Positions 9,037-18,059 of a DNA stretch of 64,000 nucleotides are shown here, one piece after another (position 1 is the first letter of the stretch; every line of letters begins with the position of its first letter). Location: positions 62,264-126,263 of the forward strand of contig NZ_JAKZEW010000001.1 of assembly GCF_022548875.1 (NCBI RefSeq), in the 5' to 3' direction. The DNA comes from Glycomyces sp. L485. GTDB taxonomy: Bacteria; Actinomycetota; Actinomycetes; Mycobacteriales; Micromonosporaceae. A program made the translations under genes and the position numbers. The notes below the pieces were generated by a model that did no database searches, was not told where the DNA came from, and saw only the letters and a list, made by a program, of their open reading frames with translations.

Positions 9037-10182
9037 CTAGAGGTACTGGCCGATGGCCTGCTGCGGGATCGCAGGCTCGGTCATCGTCGGGTCGGTGCCG
9101 CTCCGGCGGGCGTACAGCTCCGCCAGCGTCATCGGGGACTTCACCGGCTCCCCGCCCAGCCAGTTGCTCGACTCCGCGGGCGACAGCTCGCCCACCTCGA
9201 TCTGCGCCAGGCAACGGCCCGGGCGCACCACGGCCGGGTGCAACCGGTCGAGCCGCTCGTTCGTCGTGATCGCGACCATGATCTCCCGGCCTTGCCCTAG
9301 CAGGCCGTCCGTCAGATTCAGCAGGCGCGCCAGCGACTGGCCCGACGCCTCCTTCGCCTCCCCGCGGATCAGCTCGTCGCAGTCCTCCAGGACCATCAGC
9401 CGCCAGCTCTCACCTTTCGGCTCGTCCTCGCCCAGGTGCATGTCCATCTCGGAGCCGATGATCACCTCCATCAGATAGGAGGGATCGGCGAAGAACGCCT
9501 CGGGATCGAGCACCGTGTCCACCTGGCACCAGTCCGCCCACTCCCGCGCGAGCGCCCGCAGCGCGGTGGTCTTGCCCGTCCCGGGCGGGCCGTGCAGCAG
9601 CACCAGCCGACCGGCCACGTCGGACGGCTTCGTCGCCATCAGCTTCCCCAGCGCCGAGCCCGTGCCCGCCGCGTAGTTCTGCTCGATCTCGGGCCACTGC
9701 GGCGCCGCGATCGACCGCGTCGACCGGAACGGCCCGCGCGCCGAGCGGTACCAGAACCCCATGTCGACCTTGTCGTCGCCGAGTTCTTCGGGCGATCCTG
9801 CCTGGTCGGCGACGAACGAGGCGATCTCCTCGGCGCGTTCCTTCGTCTCGGCGGTGACCACCGCCTGGCCCGACCCGTCGCGCCACCGCTGCGTGCGCAG
9901 CGTCCAGTGCTCGCCTCGCACCAACTGCAGGAAGGACGTGCCGGAGATCGAACGAATCAGCTCGCCGCCCTCGGGAATCAGGTCGAGGTCGTCCGCGACC
10001 GCTTCGAGCGCGCGCACGACCGCGTGCGGCTGCGTGCCTGTGACGTACCCGTCCAAGCTCATCAGATTGAGCACGTTCGAGGGATCGTCCGACCCGTCGA
10101 GAGTGAAGTGCATATTGCCGAGGACACCGCCAGTTCCGTGCATCAGGTTCAGAATGTCGCCGTGTTGTTCAATGATTCCCAT
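9037..10182 (-). CDS. DUF5925 family AAA ATPase
   Basis: The 381-residue product has an N-terminal domain of about 170 residues resembling DUF5925 (including MGFWYRSARGP), then an AAA module with Walker A GPPGTGKT near residue 196, Walker B LMVLEDCDE near 260, a sensor asparagine in AITTNE and the arginine region HPAVVRPGRC. Family members are stand-alone actinobacterial ATPases whose substrate is not known. The ATG at 10182 is used; later ATGs (10143, 10113) are possible. It is divergent from the CopD-CtaG gene. Confidence 0.87.
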   Translation of the reverse strand: MGIIEQHGDILNLMHGTGGVLGNMHFTLDGSDDPSNVLNLMSLDGYVTGTQPHAVVRALEAVADDLDLIPEGGELIRSISGTSFLQLVRGEHWTLRTQRWRDGSGQAVVTAETKERAEEIASFVADQAGSPEELGDDKVDMGFWYRSARGPFRSTRSIAAPQWPEIEQNYAAGTGSALGKLMATKPSDVAGRLVLLHGPPGTGKTTALRALAREWADWCQVDTVLDPEAFFADPSYLMEVIIGSEMDMHLGEDEPKGESWRLMVLEDCDELIRGEAKEASGQSLARLLNLTDGLLGQGREIMVAITTNERLDRLHPAVVRPGRCLAQIEVGELSPAESSNWLGGEPVKSPMTLAELYARRSGTDPTMTEPAIPQQAIGQYL

Positions 10183-10311
10183 TGCGATCCAGAATGCCTT
10201 ATGGCCCCGACATCACCGGTGCCGGTCAGTGCGGCTCGTCAGGGAGTCCTCCGCGATGACCGGCCCTACCCGGTGGGGCGTGAGCTGGAACAATCCGTCA
10301 GGATGGGTTGC

Positions 10312-12366
10312 GTGACCACGTCGACCGAGACCAGCGAAAACACCGCCGACACCATACCCGGCGTCGGCGTGCGCGCTCGACGCGACCCGAGGCCGGCCCG
10401 CCACTTCGGGTGGCGTGCGCTCGCCGGGTTCGCCGCCTTCGTGGTCGGCGCGATCGCGGCGGTCCTGGCGCTGCAATGGGGCGGCGCGGTCGAGATGGAG
10501 GACCTGCCCGGACTCTCGGCGGCCGACCCGGCCGTGACCTGGGCCTCGGGCCTGCTCAAATACGGGTACGACCTGGCAGTGCTCGCCGCGGTCGGCTGCA
10601 CCGTCGCCGCGGCGTTCTTCCTGCCCGGGCGGGACGGGGACCGGGCCCGGCTCGCCGCCCAGTCGTGGCGGTGGCTGCGCGTCGGGGCTGCGGCCTCGGC
10701 GCTGTGGGCGTTGATCGCGCTGGCGCGATTGCCGATCGAGTTCGCCGACACGTTCGCGCTGCCGCTCTCAGGCGTCGGCCTGACCGGCGCCTGGTCGTAC
10801 GCGACCCAGTCGGAGCAGGGCAACAGCCTCGCGTTCGCCGCGATCCTGGCCTCGGCGGCCGCCATCGTGGCGGCGCGGTCGTTCAGAGTCGCCGGCGCCG
10901 TCTTCGCCGCCGTGCTCGCTCTGGCCGCCGCGCTCCCGCCGGTCTTCTCGGGGCACTCCTCGGCCAACGGCAACCACCAGATCGCCATCGACGCGCTCAT
11001 CATCCACATCGTCGCCGCGTCGTTCTGGGCCGGCGGCCTGTTCGCCTTGTTCATCGCCCGAGCCAATGCCGCCGGAGCCGTGCGGCGCTACTCGAACACC
11101 GCCGCGCTCGCCTACCCGGCGATCGCCGCGTCGGGCCTGATCGTGTTCCTCGCCAACGTCGACTTCACCGATTTGTGGGAGACCGGCTACGGGCGCATCG
11201 CCCTCGCCAAACTCGCGGTCCTGGTCGCGGGCGGCCTGCTCGGCTGGGCGCACCGGCGCCGCACGCTCCCGGCGGTCGAGTCCGGAGACCGGCGCGCCTT
11301 CCTGCGGCTCGCGGCTGTCGAGCTGGCGGTCATGGGCGTCGCCTTCGGGCTCGCGTCGTCACTGTCGGTCACCCCGCCGCCCGCCGAGGAGCTCCCCGAT
11401 CCGAACACCGCAGTGCTCGGTTTCCCGACCCCCGGGCCGCTCACGTTCTCGTCGGTGGCGCTCGACTGGTACCCGTCGATCGTGTTCTGCGCCGCCGCGC
11501 TCGCCGCCATCGGCTTCTATGTCGCCGGCGTGGTGCGGTTGCGTCGCCGCGGGGACGCCTGGCCGTGGCATCGGACGGCGCTGTGGATCGGCGGGTGGTC
11601 CGTCGTCGTCCTCGCCACCTCGACCGGCCTGGGCAAGTACGGGATGGTCCTGTTCAGCGCGCACATGGTGCAGCACATGGCGCTCAACATGCTCGCGCCG
11701 ATCCTGCTGGTCCTGGCCGCGCCGGTGACGCTCGCGCTGCGGGCGATCAGGGCGAACCGTGCCGGTGGTCCGCGTGAGTGGCTCCTGGCGTTCATCCACA
11801 GCGGTTTCTCGAGGTTCGTCTCGCAGCCGCTGGTGACGCTCGCGATCTACCTGGCCAGCCTCTACGCCATGTACTTCACCGGCCTGTTCGAGTGGGCCCT
11901 CGGCTCGCACTTCGGGCACCTGCTCATGACATCGCACTTCCTGCTCGCCGGATCCCTGTTCTTCTGGGTGATCATCGGACCCGACCCCAAGCCGCGGCCG
12001 CTGACCTACCCCGCGAAGGTGCTGCTGTACTTCGTCTCGATCGTCTTCCACGCGATCTTCGGGCTCACCCTGATGATGGGCACCGGGGTCATCGCCGCGG
12101 ACTGGTACACCGGGCTCGCCATGCCGTGGGTCGACGACCTGCTCGCCGACCAGCGCGCCGGCGGCGGCATCGCCTGGGCGTTCGGCGAGATCCCGAGCCT
12201 CATCATCATCGGCACGCTCATCGCCCAATGGGCCCGCTCCGAGGAGCGCGAAGGCCGTCGCCTCGACCGTATGGCCGAGCGCGCCGGCGAGAACGGGCGA
12301 CCGGAGGACGATCCTCACGAGGTCTACAACGCCTACCTTGCGAGCCTCGACCAGGAACGCCGCTGA
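10312..12366 (+). CDS. CopD-CtaG fusion membrane protein (copper import / cytochrome c oxidase assembly)
   Basis: The 684-residue polytopic protein combines a CopD-like copper-transport half (roughly residues 45-350, with NGNHQIAIDALIIHIVAASF) and a CtaG/Caa3-type half (roughly 380-650, with His-rich FSAHMVQHMALNM and LLMTSHFLLAGS). This fusion is widespread in Actinomycetia, where it is linked to copper handling and cytochrome oxidase maturation at the membrane. The GTG at 10312 follows AGGA by a good distance; an in-frame ATG lies at 10303. The much longer upstream open frame is antisense to the AAA gene and is not coding. Confidence 0.9.
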   Translation: MTTSTETSENTADTIPGVGVRARRDPRPARHFGWRALAGFAAFVVGAIAAVLALQWGGAVEMEDLPGLSAADPAVTWASGLLKYGYDLAVLAAVGCTVAAAFFLPGRDGDRARLAAQSWRWLRVGAAASALWALIALARLPIEFADTFALPLSGVGLTGAWSYATQSEQGNSLAFAAILASAAAIVAARSFRVAGAVFAAVLALAAALPPVFSGHSSANGNHQIAIDALIIHIVAASFWAGGLFALFIARANAAGAVRRYSNTAALAYPAIAASGLIVFLANVDFTDLWETGYGRIALAKLAVLVAGGLLGWAHRRRTLPAVESGDRRAFLRLAAVELAVMGVAFGLASSLSVTPPPAEELPDPNTAVLGFPTPGPLTFSSVALDWYPSIVFCAAALAAIGFYVAGVVRLRRRGDAWPWHRTALWIGGWSVVVLATSTGLGKYGMVLFSAHMVQHMALNMLAPILLVLAAPVTLALRAIRANRAGGPREWLLAFIHSGFSRFVSQPLVTLAIYLASLYAMYFTGLFEWALGSHFGHLLMTSHFLLAGSLFFWVIIGPDPKPRPLTYPAKVLLYFVSIVFHAIFGLTLMMGTGVIAADWYTGLAMPWVDDLLADQRAGGGIAWAFGEIPSLIIIGTLIAQWARSEEREGRRLDRMAERAGENGRPEDDPHEVYNAYLASLDQERR

Positions 12367-12563
12367 TGGCGCGCTGCCTTCCGTCCGGTCTGGTCGTGGT
12401 GGCCCCTGCGCCGCGCGGCCGGCGCCTTCCGTGATGCGCTCCTGGACGTCTGGTCCGGACAGCGGCGCGTCGTCGAACGGTTGATCGGTGTGCCGAGCAG
12501 ACGTAAGTGGAAGTTAAGGACAAATCGTTGATCGTTGCTGATCGGCACCGTAATGTCGACCAG

Positions 12564-13718
12564 ATGAGCGACGATCGAAACCGGTTCGAGACCCTGGCCG
12601 TCCACGGCGGTGAGCCGAGGCCGGCCTCGAACGGCTCAGTGGTCCACCCGATCTACCAGGGCACGGTCTTCGAGACCGCTCCGGGAAGCTCAGTGGACGA
12701 TGTGCGGTACATCCGACTGGGCACCAACCCGTCGCAGCGGCACCTGCATGACCGGCTCGCCGCACTCGAAGACGCCGAGGCCGCCGTCGCCACCGCCTCG
12801 GGGATGGCCGCGATCACGACCGCGCTCCACAGCGTCCTCGGCGCGGGCGATCACCTCATCGCCGCCGGGACCTTCTACGGAGGCACGCACCGGTTCCTCG
12901 TGGAGCACGCAGGACGCCTAGGTTGGAGCATCGACGTGGTCGACCCGGCCGACCACGAGGAGTGGCGGAAGGCTCTGCGCCCCACCACGAAAGCGTTCCT
13001 AGTCGAGACGATCACGAACCCGCTCATCAGGGTCGGCGACCTCGCCGGCGTCGCGCGCTTCGCGCGCGAGCACGGCCTGACGTCGGTCATCGACAACACC
13101 TTCGCGACGCCGGTGGTCTTCCGGCCCCACCGCATCGGCTTCGACCTGGTGTGCCACTCGGCGACCAAGGCGCTCAACGGCCATTCGGACATCGCCGCCG
13201 GTGTGGTGACCGGCTCGGCGGAGCGGATCGCCTCGGTGGCGTCGGTGCTGAGCGCCTACGGCGGCAGCCTCGACCCGCACGCGGCGTTCCTGCTGGCGCG
13301 CGGGTTGAAGACGTTGGCGTTGCGAGTCAAGGCGCAGAACGCGAACGCGCTGGCCATTGCGGAGTTCCTCGCATCGCATCAGAAGGTCGCTCAGGTGACC
13401 TACCCGGGACTGGCCTCGCATCCAGATCACGCGCGGGCGGCGTCGCTGTTCGACGGGTTCGGGTCGGTGCTGTCGTTCAGGCCGGTCGGTGGCGTGGCGG
13501 CGGCGGAGCGGTTGATGAAGTCGCTCAGGCTGCCGTACACCGCTTCGAGTCTCGGCGGCGTGGAGTCGCTGGTGGTGCGCCCCGCCGCGGTGGGAGGCCA
13601 TTCGGGTGCGACGTCGGTGGAGGCCGAGGGGGTCGCTGAAGACCTGATCCGCTTCTCGGCGGGCATCGAGGCGGCAGAGGACCTCATAGCCGACTTCGCC
13701 GTAGCGCTGGACACCTGA
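12564..13718 (+). CDS. Cys/Met metabolism PLP-dependent enzyme (cystathionine gamma-synthase/lyase type)
   Basis: The 384-residue product has the family's fold and active-site lysine in CHSATKALNGHSD, the N-terminal FETLAVHGGE, NPSQRHLHDRLAALED and SGMAAITTAL. These enzymes act on cystathionine, homocysteine or methionine-type substrates in the cytoplasm. The segment usually reading Y.R..NPT is YIRLGTNPSQ, which does not decide between synthase and lyase. The ATG at 12564 lacks a clear ribosome site and has a TAATGT -10-like element just upstream, so leaderless translation is possible. An upstream in-frame start lies at 12507. Confidence 0.88.
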   Translation: MSDDRNRFETLAVHGGEPRPASNGSVVHPIYQGTVFETAPGSSVDDVRYIRLGTNPSQRHLHDRLAALEDAEAAVATASGMAAITTALHSVLGAGDHLIAAGTFYGGTHRFLVEHAGRLGWSIDVVDPADHEEWRKALRPTTKAFLVETITNPLIRVGDLAGVARFAREHGLTSVIDNTFATPVVFRPHRIGFDLVCHSATKALNGHSDIAAGVVTGSAERIASVASVLSAYGGSLDPHAAFLLARGLKTLALRVKAQNANALAIAEFLASHQKVAQVTYPGLASHPDHARAASLFDGFGSVLSFRPVGGVAAAERLMKSLRLPYTASSLGGVESLVVRPAAVGGHSGATSVEAEGVAEDLIRFSAGIEAAEDLIADFAVALDT

Positions 13719-13858
13719 GCGCGGCTTGCTGACAGCTCGGTGCCCCGGAATCGGGAGTGCTCGCCGGTTCCATAACGTCTCCGTCAGGAACGACCGGGCC
13801 GCGACGACTCACCGGGTGGTCTCACGGGCTCGCGGGCGCCGCCGACAAGGAGGCTGTG

Positions 13859-14656
13859 GTGCGACGATCTGAACGTATGCTGCTGATCGACCTCGCGAAC
13901 AGCGTGCAGGAGTTGACCGCGACGCTCAAGGAGCTGCGGGAGTCCCAGCGCGAGGTGCTCGAACGCCTCGCCGCCGTCGAACAGGGGGTCGAGCGCATCC
14001 ACGAGGTCTCGCAGGGCCGGGTCCGGACGCAGTACGCCCAGATCGAGGACCTTCTCGCCCTCTACCGCGACATCGACCCGTCGGCGTCCCTGCCCCGCAT
14101 GCGCGACTGGGCCGCCGGCCCCGAACTCCTCCGCTTCCTCTATGAGGAGGTCATGGCGCACAAGCGCACCCGCGTCCTCGAATGCGGCTCCGGCACCACC
14201 ACGGTCATCATGGCCTACGCCATGCGCTCGCTCGGCTCGGGCACCGTCACCGCCCTGGAGCACGATCCCCGTTTCGCCGAACTCACCCGCCGCGAGCTCA
14301 CCGTTCGCGGGCTCGCCGACTGGGCCGAGGTGGTCGACGCCGGACTGTCGGAGGTGGAGGTCGACGGTGACCTCTGGCGTTGGTACGACACCGCGGCGAT
14401 CCCCTCCGGCGAGCTCGACATGCTGCTCGTCGACGGCCCGCCCGCCGATACCGGCCTCCAGGCCCGGTACCCGGCGCTGCCGCTGCTCGCCGACCGGCTC
14501 GCGGGATACGCCGTGGTCGTCCTGGACGACGCGAACCGCCCCGACGAGCGCGCGATCACCGAGCGCTGGACAGGGCGGTTCCCGCAGTTCGAACTTCAAC
14601 GCCTCAAACACGAGCGCGGCACGGTGGTCCTCCGCCCGACGACACGGCTACAATGA
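13859..14656 (+). CDS. Class I SAM-dependent methyltransferase with N-terminal coiled coil
   Basis: The 265-residue product starts at a GTG at 13859 placed five bases after AAGGAGG. Residues about 10-60 are heptad-like and charged (LTATLKELRESQREVLERL), predicting a coiled coil. The Rossmann core follows with motif I VLECGSGTTTVIMAYA, ALEHDP after strand 2, LDMLLVDGPP and a late VVVLDDANR. It resembles the class I methyltransferases often placed beside sugar or cell-surface genes, but neighbours give no such hint here. The substrate is unknown. It converges on pxpC. Confidence 0.82.
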   Translation: MRRSERMLLIDLANSVQELTATLKELRESQREVLERLAAVEQGVERIHEVSQGRVRTQYAQIEDLLALYRDIDPSASLPRMRDWAAGPELLRFLYEEVMAHKRTRVLECGSGTTTVIMAYAMRSLGSGTVTALEHDPRFAELTRRELTVRGLADWAEVVDAGLSEVEVDGDLWRWYDTAAIPSGELDMLLVDGPPADTGLQARYPALPLLADRLAGYAVVVLDDANRPDERAITERWTGRFPQFELQRLKHERGTVVLRPTTRLQ

Positions 14657-14658
14657 GC

Positions 14659-14674
14659 AGATCCTATAGGATCT
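14659..14674. repeat. Perfect 16-base palindrome between convergent genes
   Basis: AGATCCTATAGGATCT is its own reverse complement. It sits in the 23-base gap between the stops of the methyltransferase and pxpC genes. It could be a short bidirectional terminator stem or a protein-binding site; it has no U-tract, so termination is uncertain. Confidence 0.4.
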
Positions 14675-14679
14675 TGTCG

Positions 14680-15570
14680 CTAGGGGCGCTCGTTCCAGTG
14701 GGGGATCGGGATCGGTGCGAAGCGGATCCTCGTTCCCGGCCTCGCCTGCGCGGCCGCCGCGAGCGCCGCCGGACCCACCACGCCGATCACCGGGTAGCCG
14801 GCAGTCGTCGGATGGTCGGCGCCGAACAGGATCGGCTGTCCGTTCGGCGGCACCTGAAGGCTCCCCGCCACGATGCCCTCGCTCGGCAGCTCCCTGCCAG
14901 GCTCTTTGTGCCGCAGTGCGGGACCGATCAGGCGCAGGCCGATCCGGTTGGAGTGCTCCGAGACCGTCCAGTCGCCCTTGGCCAGTTCGCTCACCGCCTC
15001 CGCGGTGAACCAGTCCAGTCTCGGGCCGAGGTGCAGCTTCATCACCAGTTCCTCGCTCACCCCCGCCCACGGCGCCGGCCACTGCGTCGGCAGCGGCGGG
15101 TGCGCGGGACTCGGCCCGAGCGGGATCGTGTCGCCGTCCTTGACCGGCGCCGGGCCCAGCCCCGAGAGCAGGTCCGTCGAGTGCGAGCCGAGACTCGCCT
15201 TGGGATGCAGTCCACCGGAGAACGCCAGGTAGGAGCGCACTCCGACCTCGGCGGGGCCGGCGTCGAGCACCGATCCGGCGGGCAGCTTCACCGGCTGACC
15301 CCAGGCCTCGGGGTGACCGTCGACGGTCACCGAGCAGGGTGCCCCGCCGACCACCACAGTGACGTTGCGGTGCGCGCGGATCGTGCAGCCGGTCAGTGTC
15401 GTCTCCAGCGCACAAGCGCCGGTCGGATTGCCCGCCAACTGGTTCGCCAGACGCCATGATGGACGGTCTGCGGCGCCCGATGGCGGCACGGCGAGGTGCG
15501 CCCAGCCGGCGCGACCGGCGTCCTGGCAGGTCGTCAGGATCCCGGAGCGGATGATCTCGATGTGACTCAT
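14680..15570 (-). CDS. pxpC: 5-oxoprolinase subunit C (biotin-dependent carboxyltransferase family)
   Basis: The 296-residue product begins with GILTTCQDAGRAGWAHLAVPPSGAADRPSW cut by family-typical positions and ends with LFGADHPTTAGYPVIGVV, the hallmark of PxpC/KipA-type proteins. With PxpA and PxpB it forms the ATP-dependent enzyme that opens 5-oxoproline (pyroglutamate) to glutamate in the cytoplasm. It is the last gene of the pxpA-pxpB-pxpC operon, 49 bases after pxpB. Length and order are normal for the family. Confidence 0.92.
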   Translation of the reverse strand: MSHIEIIRSGILTTCQDAGRAGWAHLAVPPSGAADRPSWRLANQLAGNPTGACALETTLTGCTIRAHRNVTVVVGGAPCSVTVDGHPEAWGQPVKLPAGSVLDAGPAEVGVRSYLAFSGGLHPKASLGSHSTDLLSGLGPAPVKDGDTIPLGPSPAHPPLPTQWPAPWAGVSEELVMKLHLGPRLDWFTAEAVSELAKGDWTVSEHSNRIGLRLIGPALRHKEPGRELPSEGIVAGSLQVPPNGQPILFGADHPTTAGYPVIGVVGPAALAAAAQARPGTRIRFAPIPIPHWNERP

Positions 15571-15619
15571 ACGTTCTCCCGCCCATCGCCGCGCCCGCGG
15601 CCCGAAACACGGATCGACA

Positions 15620-16279
15620 CTAGATCTCCACTTTCACGAACCGGACGCGGGTGCCCGGAACGAGCAGGGCCGCGGGCTCGCGGTGCTCGTTCCACAGCCT
15701 GCCGGGGTTGGTCATGGTCGCGATCAGCCGCCAGCCGCCGGGGCTCGACCGCGGGTAGACCCCGGTGTACGGCCCGGCGACGGCCACCGACCCTGCCGGC
15801 ACCGACGTGCGCGGGTCCTCCCGCCGCGGGGTGTGGTACCGCTCGGGGAGCCCCTCGAGGTAGGCGAAGCCGGGCGTGAAGCCGCAGAAGGCCGCCTCGT
15901 ACTCCACCGACGTGTGGATGTCCGCCACCTGCCCCGGGGCGACACCCCACAGCTCGGCGACGGCATCGAGGTCGGGGCCGTCGTAGCAGACCGGGATCTC
16001 GATGGCCTCGCCCGGCTGCCCGGTGTCGTCGGTGAGCACCCAGTCGGGAATCTCCGCGGCCAGGAGCTCCGGCTCCTCGACACCGTCCACGAGGACCGTG
16101 GTGGCACCGGGTACGAGGTCCGTGGCCTCGAGCGAGCCGTTGACGCGCCGGGCCTGGAGCGCCCGGTAGCAGGCCCGGGCGGCTTCGCCCGTACCGCAGT
16201 CGATGAGGACGCCGCGCGGTCCCGAAGGCAGCGGCTTGAGCCGTCCGCCCGGGGTCTTGCCGGTTCGCGGGACTGTCAC
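15620..16279 (-). CDS. pxpB: 5-oxoprolinase subunit B (allophanate hydrolase subunit 1 / KipI type)
   Basis: The 219-residue product contains the family motif FCGFTPGFAYLEGLP followed by RTSVPAGSVAVAGPYTGVYP. The start is the GTG at 16279, which overlaps the pxpA stop as GTGA, so pxpB is translationally coupled to pxpA. The frame extends upstream to 16603, but that part lies antisense-free inside pxpA in another frame and is not expected to be translated. It forms the core of the 5-oxoprolinase with PxpC. Confidence 0.91.
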   Translation of the reverse strand: MTVPRTGKTPGGRLKPLPSGPRGVLIDCGTGEAARACYRALQARRVNGSLEATDLVPGATTVLVDGVEEPELLAAEIPDWVLTDDTGQPGEAIEIPVCYDGPDLDAVAELWGVAPGQVADIHTSVEYEAAFCGFTPGFAYLEGLPERYHTPRREDPRTSVPAGSVAVAGPYTGVYPRSSPGGWRLIATMTNPGRLWNEHREPAALLVPGTRVRFVKVEI

Positions 16280-17019
16280 GAGAAGGCCTCCACTTTGATG
16301 CCTTGGTTGTCCAGTGCGGAGCGGATCGCTTCGCTGGTAGCGACGGGTTCGGGCCCGTCGCCGTGGATGCAGATCGAGTCCGTCTCGACCCGGATCCGGG
16401 TGCCTTCGACGGTTTCGACCTCGCCGTTCGCGGCCAGGTCGACCGCCTGGGCCACGGACGCCGCACGATCGAGCAGCGCGCCTGGGGCTCCTCGGGGTAC
16501 GAGGCGCCCGTCTTCTTGGTAGGCCCGGTCGGCGAAGGCCTCGCCGACGACGCGGAGTCCCGCTTCCCTTGCGGCTCGGTCGAGCTCGGAACCGAGCCCG
16601 CACAGCAGCACGTCCACCTTCGCGATGCGCATGCCCTCGATGACGGCGCCCGCCTGCGCGGCGTCGCGTCCTGCTCGATGATAAAGCGCTCCATGAGGTT
16701 TGACATAGCGGACCTCGGCGTCCGCGGCGCGGGCGAAGACCTGGAGCGCCCCGATCTGATAGGCGATCTCGGCTGCCAGTTCGGCCGGGGGTACGTCCAT
16801 CTCGCGGCGGCCGAAACCCGCCAGGTCCCTATAGGATACCTGTGCGCCGATGCGGACGCCCGCGGTGGCGGCGGTGGCGCAGACGCGCTGGATGGTGAGC
16901 GGGTCCCCGGCGTGGAAGCCGCATGCGACGTTGGCACTCGTGACGAGGCGCAGCAGCCCGGTGTCGTCGGTGAGCTCCCAGCGTCCGAAACCCTCCCCCA
17001 GGTCCGCGTTGAGGTCCAT
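16276..17019 (-). CDS. pxpA: 5-oxoprolinase subunit A (LamB/YcsF family)
   Basis: The 247-residue product opens with MDLNADLGEGFGRWE and continues with SANVACGFHAGDP and VKPHGALYHRA, all diagnostic of PxpA. It is the first gene of the operon and supplies the subunit that cooperates with PxpBC in ATP-driven 5-oxoproline cleavage. The ATG at 17019 is the natural start because the family begins exactly there. The promoter should lie in the region just above 17020. Confidence 0.93.
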   Translation of the reverse strand: MDLNADLGEGFGRWELTDDTGLLRLVTSANVACGFHAGDPLTIQRVCATAATAGVRIGAQVSYRDLAGFGRREMDVPPAELAAEIAYQIGALQVFARAADAEVRYVKPHGALYHRAGRDAAQAGAVIEGMRIAKVDVLLCGLGSELDRAAREAGLRVVGEAFADRAYQEDGRLVPRGAPGALLDRAASVAQAVDLAANGEVETVEGTRIRVETDSICIHGDGPEPVATSEAIRSALDNQGIKVEAFS

Positions 17020-17480
17020 GGCTTCACGTTACCGGAAAGCAAAAAATCCGGGCGCTTCAGGAACCGTGGGCGAAATCTCCTGAATGCGAGTTGCGAAAGG
17101 GGGTCCCGGTCGGCCCCCGGTGTGCCTGAGGGCGTCCTTACCGCGCTGGAGCGATACTGTGAGGGGCGACATTGCGGAAAACGCTCTCCAAAACTCCGAG
17201 TCGGCGCAGGGCGAATGCGAGACACAGCCTGCGTTGTTGTCGTGCCACTGCGGGTGCTCTTACGCCAAGCCGTTGCAGCGATCTCCGGCCTCCGCACATG
17301 CACCTGACCAAACCCTCGGTCACGGGTGCTTCCCGGTGCAGACCCGGCCGACTCCCTATTCGGGGAGCCTTCGCAACTCTCCCTGGTTCGCAACCGACCT
17401 CTCGAACCTCCAGGCGGGAGTGAAGGCTCCTTCGCCATGATCAAATATCAAGTGGCACAATGACATTGGGCAGAGCGAAG
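17020..17480. other. Intergenic region between pxpA and the DUF1707 terminator
   Basis: About 460 bases with no credible gene. Plus-strand frames at 17084-17440 and 17172-17423 lack ribosome sites, recognisable motifs and normal composition. The part next to 17020 probably holds the pxp promoter. Local GC content is lower than in the flanking genes. Confidence 0.4.
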
Positions 17481-17503
17481 GCCCCGCGGCAACCCCGCGG
17501 GGC
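17481..17503 (-). terminator. Stem-loop terminator after the DUF1707 gene
   Basis: GCCCCGCGG and CCGCGGGGC form a perfect 9-base-pair stem around a 5-base loop, 17 bases after the stop of the minus-strand DUF1707 gene. The U-tract is weak, as is common in GC-rich actinobacteria. Confidence 0.6.
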
Positions 17504-17520
17504 TGAAACGTCCTCCAGCG

Positions 17521-17964
17521 CTAGAAGAGTCCGAGCACGCCCGCCAGGACGAACAGGATCAGCACCACCAGCACCGTGATCGCGATATACAGCAGCAGCT
17601 GAGGGAACGCCACGATCAGGACCGTAGAGACGCCTGCCGCTATCAGCGCCACGACACCCGCCGTCTTCCACTTGCGGTTGCGCGCCGCCATGTCCTCGCG
17701 CAGCCGCTCATTGGCGCGCGAGACGGTCGGCCGGATCGGCGTCGTCGCTCGGATCGGCTGCGAGTCCTGGAATCCCGGGGGCGGCAGGCGCTGGAGGTCG
17801 GCGAGCAGCACGTCGAGTTCCGAGTAGACCTTGGCGCTCATCGCCGCGTCGATCCGCTGCTGGTACTCGGCCACGTCGAGGCGTCCGTCCTCGACGGCCT
17901 GCCGCAGCCGGTCCATCACCAGCTGCCGGTCGGACTCCGAGGCACGCATCTGATCGCGGTCCAT
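17521..17964 (-). CDS. DUF1707 (SHOCT-like) membrane protein
   Basis: The 147-residue product starts [29 protein letters not shown], the DUF1707 signature (described here in two parts: the RASDSDRE-like start and the GRL...E...R domain), near residues 6-58. Two membrane helices follow at about residues 100-145. DUF1707 modules occur on many actinobacterial membrane proteins with unsettled function. The gene is divergent from nuoD and ends in a clear hairpin. Confidence 0.85.
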   Translation of the reverse strand: MDRDQMRASESDRQLVMDRLRQAVEDGRLDVAEYQQRIDAAMSAKVYSELDVLLADLQRLPPPGFQDSQPIRATTPIRPTVSRANERLREDMAARNRKWKTAGVVALIAAGVSTVLIVAFPQLLLYIAITVLVVLILFVLAGVLGLF

Positions 17965-18059
17965 CTGGCCACACCTCCAAAGTCGGCTGCAGGCTCAAGG
18001 ATGCCAGGCAGACGCAACATGAGGCCAAGGGCTTCCTTCCGCGAGCCGAAGCTGCGACG

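Noticed and set aside
9436-10311. A long upstream extension of the CopD-CtaG frame
   Set aside because: It is antisense to the DUF5925 ATPase gene, Arg/His-rich and without family features. The GTG at 10312 with AGGA fits the protein start.
17084-17440. Plus-strand open frame of 118 codons
   Set aside because: There is no ribosome site, no motif, and composition does not fit a protein; the region is more likely non-coding.
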